Part shown: positions 58,457 through 64,000 of the stretch, piece after piece
Layout: each line of letters begins with the position of its first letter
How positions within the stretch are numbered: position 1 is the first letter of the stretch
Position numbers and translations under genes: made by a program
The notes under the pieces: model-generated
What the model was told of the DNA's origin: nothing
Seen by the model: the letters and a program-made list of their open reading frames with translations, nothing else
Databases searched by the model: none
Assembly (NCBI GenBank): GCA_020740775.1
Contig: JAHEWK010000026.1
Coordinates: 372,001 to 436,000, forward strand
Origin: Ilyonectria destructans
Taxonomy: Eukaryota > Ascomycota > Sordariomycetes > Hypocreales > Nectriaceae
Length of the DNA: 64,000 nt
Direction: 5' to 3'

Positions 58457-58759
58457 CTAATCCTTGCGAATGTAAATCTTCTTGTGAACCTTCCAGTCAG
58501 CCTTCTGCTGCTCTTTCCCACAGTATCCAACAACTTTACATCGACCACATCTCTTGATTTCTTCCGTCTTTCCACATACTTTGCAGGGCAAAATTTCCAT
58601 ACAAGTACCCGGCCTCCGGTGCGCACTCTCCCGAGCAATTTCAGACATTGTGTCCTGGATTTCCTGCCGTATCTGCGTCTCACACTCCCCTTTGCCAATG
58701 AAAGGATGCTCTTGGGCCTCGCCACAGTAGAACTCAAAGCGAACCGAGCAGGTGGCCAT
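58457..58759 (-). CDS. Small MYND-finger protein with incomplete second zinc site
   Basis: Predicted 100 residues from the ATG giving MATCSVRFEFYCGEAQ (a longer frame from 58813 uses a non-ATG start). The C-terminal 40 residues form a MYND-like finger: CKVCGK...KRCGRCKVVGYCGKEQQKADWKVHKKIY. In standard MYND domains the second zinc site uses YC-x3-C and a final H-x3-C. Here the ligands are replaced (KEQQ instead of KECQ, and IY instead of a terminal Cys), while the first site is complete. It lies within Helitron B between the partner gene and the right terminus, on the opposite strand to the partner gene, so it is likely host DNA captured by the element. A fragment of a close relative lies at 18.5 kb. 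Confidence 0.6.
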   Translation of the reverse strand: MATCSVRFEFYCGEAQEHPFIGKGECETQIRQEIQDTMSEIARESAHRRPGTCMEILPCKVCGKTEEIKRCGRCKVVGYCGKEQQKADWKVHKKIYIRKD

Positions 58760-59082
58760 AGTTCGATAAGGATTTTGGAAACACAATTGTGACATTGTTT
58801 GAAGGAAGGCCACGAATGATTCCAGGCTGTTTTATCATAAAATTCTTTACATGTTTCATCATCCTGATCCCCCGCATTTCCACCCTTTCAGACCGTCATT
58901 ATTTTTTTTATTGTGACGTTGCAGCGCATACATGGCGTGCCAAATCCGCCACCATGATACCCTGCACACCCATTCACCAATTCCAATTCCGGCCGCATGA
59001 TACACCACGCAAAGGATCTCCCGTGCCTTAGCAGGCTCTTGGCCAATGCTGTAAAAGCACCTTGAAAACCGCCATAGCCATC

Positions 59083-59138
59083 TTCGTTCCTCAAGGCTCT
59101 ATGCGCAAGCCGCGACCGGCTTGCCTCTCCTGTCCTAG
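59083..59138 (+). repeat. Helitron B right terminus
   Basis: End motif TTCGTTCCTCAAGGC (59083-59097), 7 nt, perfect 8-bp-stem hairpin with CGAC loop (59105-59124), 10 nt, CTAG. Confidence 0.68.
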
Positions 59139-59191
59139 GAGATGAGCGATGACCTCGACCTGCGATAGCGGACGCTCCGTGAACACTCGGG
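59139..59191 (-). pseudogene. Fragment of a third Helitron Rep gene
   Basis: The minus strand encodes RVFTERPLSQVEVIAHLL, matching RIFTERPLSQVEVIAHFL of element A and RIFTEQPLSQVEVVAHLL of element B but identical to neither. The match starts directly after the CTAG of element B and ends after about 52 bp, with no Rep sequence beyond. Confidence 0.7.
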
Positions 59192-59529
59192 TGACAGGGG
59201 TTTAGTAGCATAAACTGATTCTGATTGGCTCGCGGAGAATTGACAGGGATACCATCCATCCCACGGCTTGACCGGGGTAGACTTGGACTTACCTGTACAT
59301 TTATGTTCTTGACTTGAATGAAGAATAAAAGGCTTACTGAAGACATTCAAACGTTGAATTTATTTTCATCAAATTGGTTGACCTTTTTTCTATCGGTTCA
59401 TGTGCTTTTTATTTCATGAGTAGTTGTGGCTGATTTTTGGTTGATTTAATTGCGTTTACTACCCCTTCGGAGCACACGTGCCAACCGGCAACCCGAAGCC
59501 AAACTTTGATCTCCGAACATCAAGTGCCT

Positions 59530-61965
59530 TTAAAGAAGACCTTCTAACCCTGGCCCACCCCACTCCCTCATTAAATCCGCAAAAGCTTCCTGAGCAATAC
59601 CCGCGCCTTCTGGAGAAAGCCCTGGAAAGAGAAGAAGATCTGTAAATTCAGCAACATTTCCTCCTTGTTGCTGTTCAGCCTGATGGGGATGCTCATCATG
59701 CATGACTTCCTGGCCACCATCTAATTCTAGCAATGGTAGGTTAGGGCCACCTTGTGCCAAAGGGGCCCTTTTCTTGAGTGTTGTTAATCGTCTGCGGAGT
59801 ACCTGGAAAAGATGCTGTCCTAGCAACGCGGGGGTGCCGAATCGATGGTTGGGGACTGTTCCTGCCCTCTCTAGCTGCAACGCAACCTCCGCTAGCAAGG
59901 CCAGGAGTTCGACTTCCTGGCCAGGTCGATCACCGTACAGCTGTGGAAACAGTTTGAGGGCGAGGACTGCTGCGTAGGAGCTCATGGCCCAGGTTGGAGT
60001 CATCATGCAATACAATGGTTCACCGATCTCACGAAGATCTCTAACGGTGACCTCGCAACAGTTGATGGCGGCCTCAAAGCAGTCGTAACCGATTGCATCG
60101 GATTCCTGTCCGCTACTCGCATGACTGTACAAGGCCGACGAGAGCGCCCATAGTCGACCATGCAAGTACACGTAGCGCAGGAACACATTTCGCATGACTT
60201 CAGCCGTCTCGGAGTGGGCGTCCGGGTCAGTCAGCCATGTTTGAGCCCATGGATCCAAAGCCGAGTCCACGAGATCTCTCACCCAATGTGGTCCATTATG
60301 CGGAAGTCCAAAATGACTCTTGACTTCATGATGAAGCATGCACAGATGGCGACGCAAGAGGACAAAAGCTGAAGTGTACCTGTCTGTGGGGTCAGCCAAG
60401 GGATGCCGCCACCATTCTTCTATTCGTAGGATAAGCTCGTTTTCGGGGAAAAAAGTAACTCTGCCATGCGAGGCATTATGTGCTTGTTCCCAGATCAACA
60501 GTCGAAGCGATGTCCGTTCTCGGTTTCGAATAAGTCTTGCTTCGTGGGATGATAGCGCAATAGTTGGTCCGGTGCTTGGGTGTGGAACATGGCGACCCGG
60601 CAATGAAGCCAAAGCACCTTGTCGGTTATCGAAACCTAAATCTGAAATCATACCAAGGGCGTAAGTCGTGTATGCCCATGAGTTGTCCTCCGCCAAGGTA
60701 TCCGCTGGGACAGCGGCTAGGAGTGATAGGTAATAGCCTTGCGCTATTTCCACAGACTTGTAGCCATAGGCATGAACATGTTTCGATAGCTTCTCGCCGT
60801 GCAAGCGCAGTCGCTTCACGAGAGACGCAGAAGCGGGATCAAACTGTGCGGTGATGGCCAGAATCCAAGTAAAAAGGAGCGCAGAGCGTGCTCTCACAAA
60901 ATCAGGTGTGTGTAAGCCTGGATCAAGAATTCCGTGTATAGGATGTTGCCGCGCGAAGTAGCTTGGAAAGCATTTAATACACGACTTGGAGACGGAGTTG
61001 GAAATGTACTGACATAGGGAATAGGGATAGAACCTCTTCGATGGATATCAAGCCTAAATCGACCGGATCAAGATCTGGGCCTGTGTCGAGGGCTCGGCTT
61101 TCGTTTGCTGCTTTGAAATAATTTGCATACCGAATATCGTCGCTAGTCCGTGTGAGGAGCTGCCCGAGCGCATCTTCCAGAACCCCTCGGCCCAACTTGA
61201 GACCGAGGGAAACGTATCCAGGACGCTCTAAGAGAGATCGGGCCATAATCAGAGAACTAGAATCAGTAGCCGTAGACATGGCGTCCCCGGGCGAAGCATC
61301 TTGGCTAGAAACTGACGAGGATGCAGGTCTCAAGCCTTCCTCTGCCGCCTGAGCCTCCCCCCATGCGTCAGCTAAAAGCCCCAGAGGATTACACACAGAG
61401 CGCTCAAACTGATTAGCAGCCGCCGCATCTGTGTTGGGTTGCTCAAACTGAGAAATCTCCGAAGGTGCATCAAGCGTACTCGAGGATGTACTTTGAGCTG
61501 AAGGGACCAGCTCTTGAGAGGAATCTTTGACCGCGAGCTGCTCCGGGGAGAGGGCGTCGCCGCGCAAGAAGAGGCCAAGAATCTCCCTCTCGCTAGGGAC
61601 AAGATTCTGGGTGTGCCGCGTCGCCTTGAGAACTTCGGTCTGGATTTGGCGCACCGCCTTCTCGACACCGCGATAACGACCAAGAGCACCCGGTTTACGG
61701 CCTGGGGCGCGTCTCTGAGGGATGTGGCAGGGGCGGTTGTTGCGTTGGCACCTGTCACAGGGAGCTCTTGACCCGTCTGAGGTCTGCGTGGAGCTGGTGC
61801 ATCGCATCTTTTCCAGTAGGGCGTCAACGAAATTCCATCACCTTGGGCACAACATACGTGGTTGTTCCTCACCTTTTGTTTACGGCACAATTCGCACGCG
61901 ACGGCCAGTTGAGGCCGAAATGCGCGTTGGCTCTCACGGTCCTTTGGTGAAGTCGCGGTTCTCAT
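59530..61965 (-). CDS. Zn(II)2Cys6 transcription factor with fungal-specific middle homology domain
   Basis: Three exons: 61873-61965, 61014-61807 and 59530-60961, with introns of 65 nt (61808-61872) and 52 nt (60962-61013, donor GTCAGT), 772 residues. The zinc cluster spans the first splice: CELCRKQK plus MRC, then CDRCQRNNRPC, giving C-x2-C-x6-C-x13-C-x2-C-x6-C with an unusually long loop between cysteines 3 and 4. A Ser/Gln-rich linker follows. The second splice restores FPIYFARQHPIHGILDP, the start of the fungal-specific regulatory domain, which continues FVRARSALLFTWILAITAQF and NSWAYTTYALGMISDLGFD. This is a nuclear regulator of nutrient or secondary-metabolism genes; targets are unknown. 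It lies beside the SDR gene at the window edge. An upstream ATG at 62001 is possible. Confidence 0.85.
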
Positions 61966-63418
61966 TGTCCGTGATGGGGATCTGAGCAAAGAGAGGGGCA
62001 AGGCGGAAGATGTAGCAGCTCCATCGAAGGCCAGGGAAATAGCTAAAAGTTGGGTTTTGCGGGGAAAGACGAACTGTAAAGCGGGGCAAGGTTTGCCGGA
62101 CCCCGCTGGCGAGCATCATCGGGCGCTAGCAAGCCCACAACTGGCATTCGAGCTGGGACTTTGATTCGCGACTAGCTCTTTTCTTCACTCTTCAATGCCC
62201 AGTTGAGTCACGCGGGAGCAGGAGGCGAGAGTGGATACTGTAGCTAAGAAAGACTTGTGTCATACTATGGTCTAAGGGCAAAATTTTGTCAGTGGGGACG
62301 GGTTACGAACAGGGGCGTCGAAGGTACCTAGATTCCCAGGATTTGGGGCAGATAGCGGCTGGTTCCAGGAGCAGATCATTGAGGGATAGCGCATAGACCG
62401 CTAAATTATAGAGGTCTTCCGCTGAAGAAGAAGGTACCTTGCACCTGAGCTAAGCAATCGTGACTTGATAGGCCCCCTTGTCTGAACCAACCCCACTGAC
62501 AAAACTTACCCCTCATAGTATTGTTGGAGGCGCGGCCCTCTTGTTGGAAGAAACACTCTGTGTGACGATTTGCTGCTGCGCATGTCCCCAGAAAGAGGGG
62601 CTGAGGGGCGGCCTTCGGGCTTCCCTCTACAACCCGCACGAACCTGTTTGGTACATGAATCGAGGCTTTCGACGGTAGAACCTGGGTTGGCCTGGTAGGT
62701 AATGGTGGAGGGGTGATTGAGTCCGGAATTTGCCGGCAAGGAAGCAGAACAAGGAGCCCAGAGCCCAGAGCCCAGAGCCTTCAAACCTAGACCAAACCTC
62801 CACTAACGGCCTATCATCCATAACAACTGATTTGGTGCTTCGCTTCAGGGAGCTTTGGTTTCCTGCTGGTTTTGCCCCCCTGCCGACCCCCCCGACAGCT
62901 TCCACAGGGCGAAAATCAAGCTTTTTCGTAGGACACGGCCAAAGTACCCGGCGCCGAAGGAGGTCACAGGAGGGCACAGACTTCAGAGCACTGCCAGTTG
63001 CGAGCGGAGAAAAGATTGCATTCCAGACAGCCAAGGCCGAGGATTTGGCTCCGTATGCGCGGTGTAACGTGGACTCATCGTTGGGAGTGCACGCGCATGT
63101 GCATGGAAATGCCCCTAATCACAGGTAAATGGCCTGTTGCACCAGCTTGTGGACTTGTGGATTTGGAACGGCGCTCTCTTGCCGCTCAAAAAGGCAAAAA
63201 GGTACAAGAGGATGACGGTAAAAGTCGAATCATATCGGTTCGCAAGTATCCTGAAAGCACACCCCAGACGTCTACGACGCAACTGGCTCATTTCAATTCT
63301 GCTCCGGCACGGCACCTGCTTAGGGGAGGGCGGTGTAATCTACAATTTATCCACGAGGTGCGGCTTACTGCCTTGATGAAGTGCTGATTAACCTTGGACA
63401 CCTTACCCCGAGATACTT
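61966..63418. other. Intergenic, no gene seen
   Basis: About 1.45 kb. A CAGAGCC unit is repeated near 62760-62780. No supported coding region. Confidence 0.45.
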
Positions 63419-64000
63419 TTAGATGCCTCGACCGCCATCTACCTCAATCGTTGTGCCTGTAAGGAAAGACCCTTGGTCTGAACCAAGGAACCACGCCGCG
63501 TTCGCGATATCGGTAGGCTTGGTAAGCCTCTTCAATGGCAGTCCGTCCTCTAGCTTGCGACGCTTTTCGGCCGATTGATCATCATTTCCGATACTCCTCT
63601 CGAGCCTACAGCAAACAACGTTAGATTGGCAGATAAGGTAGGGAATGGCTGACTCCAACACATACATGGCCGTGTCGCCAACAGCGGGGCATATGCAGTT
63701 GAATCGAATGGTTGGGGCATATTCCAGTGCCATGGTCTTCGAGGCGAGCTGAATCAAGTCAATATGCGCAGTTCAGAAGGGACGGGCAGTGCTTTCCAAC
63801 ATTTACTCCAGCCTTAGCGGCGTTATAGAAGGCGAATCCTGGCCGAGGGCGTGTGCATCCAGTGCTAAGATATCGATATCAGTGTTATTCCAACCACCAG
63901 GCTGTCTCGCTTTTGCCTACCTCGTCAGGTTGATGAAGGCGCCACCTCCTTGCTTCAGCATAAAGGGGCAGATAACTTGTGCACTCAAGAAAACAGGCTT
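63419..64000 (-). CDS. Short-chain dehydrogenase/reductase, 3' part (gene runs off the window)
   Basis: C-terminal half of a classical SDR, at least four exons. From the window edge, QVICPFMLKQGGGAFINLTS is interrupted by an intron, then FAFYNAAKAGVN with the catalytic Y-x3-K, an intron, LASKTMALEYAPTIRFNCI and CPAVGDTAM, a 60-nt intron (63606-63665, donor GTATGT), then LERSIGNDDQSAEKRRKL and the typical end DIANAAWFLGSDQGSFLTG...VDGGRGI. The SFLTG..DVDGG-type end is diagnostic of FabG-like SDRs. The cofactor motif lies outside the window. The substrate is unknown; the adjacent Zn2Cys6 regulator may control it (inference). Confidence 0.8.

Larger units (their letters stand above)
49283..59138 (-). 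mobile_element. Helitron B (complete, Rep-helicase plus divergent partner gene)
   Basis: About 9.86 kb. The end motifs GCCTTGAGGAACGAA (49315-49329) and its exact reverse complement (59083-59097) match in all 15 positions. Outside the left motif is the ACGTCC..GGACGT hairpin. Outside the right motif is an 8-bp-stem hairpin GCAAGCCG..CGGCTTGC (59105-59124), then 10 nt and CTAG (59135-59138), the classical Helitron 3' terminus. It has the same gene layout as A but is clearly diverged in sequence and looks more GC-rich in its coding regions. It also carries a small MYND gene. Rep on the minus strand with CTAG on the plus-strand right end is opposite to the usual polarity. Confidence 0.78.

Overview
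This window looks like an accessory, repeat-rich (possibly subtelomeric) segment of a filamentous ascomycete genome, probably a Sordariomycete/Hypocreales-type fungus. The evidence is short introns of 44-114 nt with GT..CTAAC/CTGAC..AG signals, two Zn(II)2Cys6 transcription factors, short-chain dehydrogenases (SDRs), an NLR-type NACHT-WD40 protein, F-box and MYND proteins, and large fungal Helitron genes. The species cannot be named from the sequence alone. No rRNA, tRNA or CRISPR array was recognised.

Layout. 0-4.7 kb: a Zn2Cys6 regulator, a short NLR-N-terminal-like protein, and a 7-exon SDR on the minus strand. 4.7-9.7 kb: two related modules (minus strand) of a zinc-finger/OrsD-like gene of the kind linked to telomere-associated helicases; one is riddled with stops and the other largely open. 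9.6-10.4 kb: a long inverted repeat. 10.7-21.9 kb: a MYND protein, then eroding genes (F-box pseudogene, SH3 fragment, MYND fragment, WD40-NLR tail), a SANT/Myb-like protein and a membrane protein. 22.57-23.83 kb: a non-autonomous hAT-like element with perfect 16-bp terminal inverted repeats and an 8-bp target duplication. 25.6-28.1 kb: a duplicated promoter/gene segment followed by a 5'-truncated LINE. 28.3-32.7 kb: a kinase-like fragment and an intact 1259-residue NACHT-WD40 NLR with nine near-identical WD repeats. 33-38.3 kb: mostly non-coding debris, one Helitron-type end and a HeLo-domain fragment.

38.4-59.1 kb is the main feature. Two large, apparently intact but clearly diverged Helitrons (A and B) lie head to tail. 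Each has a three-exon Rep-helicase gene on the minus strand (predicted 2278 and 2183 residues) and a divergently transcribed two-exon partner gene on the plus strand (480 and 475 residues). The partner is conserved between A and B in sequence and intron position and belongs to no family I recognise. All four element ends carry the same kind of 15-bp inverted motif followed outward by a hairpin; B ends in CTAG. A small MYND protein lies inside B beyond its partner gene, and a scrap of a third Helitron Rep gene abuts B's right end.

59.5-64 kb: a 772-residue Zn2Cys6 regulator and the 3' part of a second SDR that runs off the window. The two regulator-plus-SDR borders look like ordinary accessory-metabolism genes, while the centre is built by transposons and decaying NLR-related genes. 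Intron coordinates are read by eye from splice signals, frame and family alignment.
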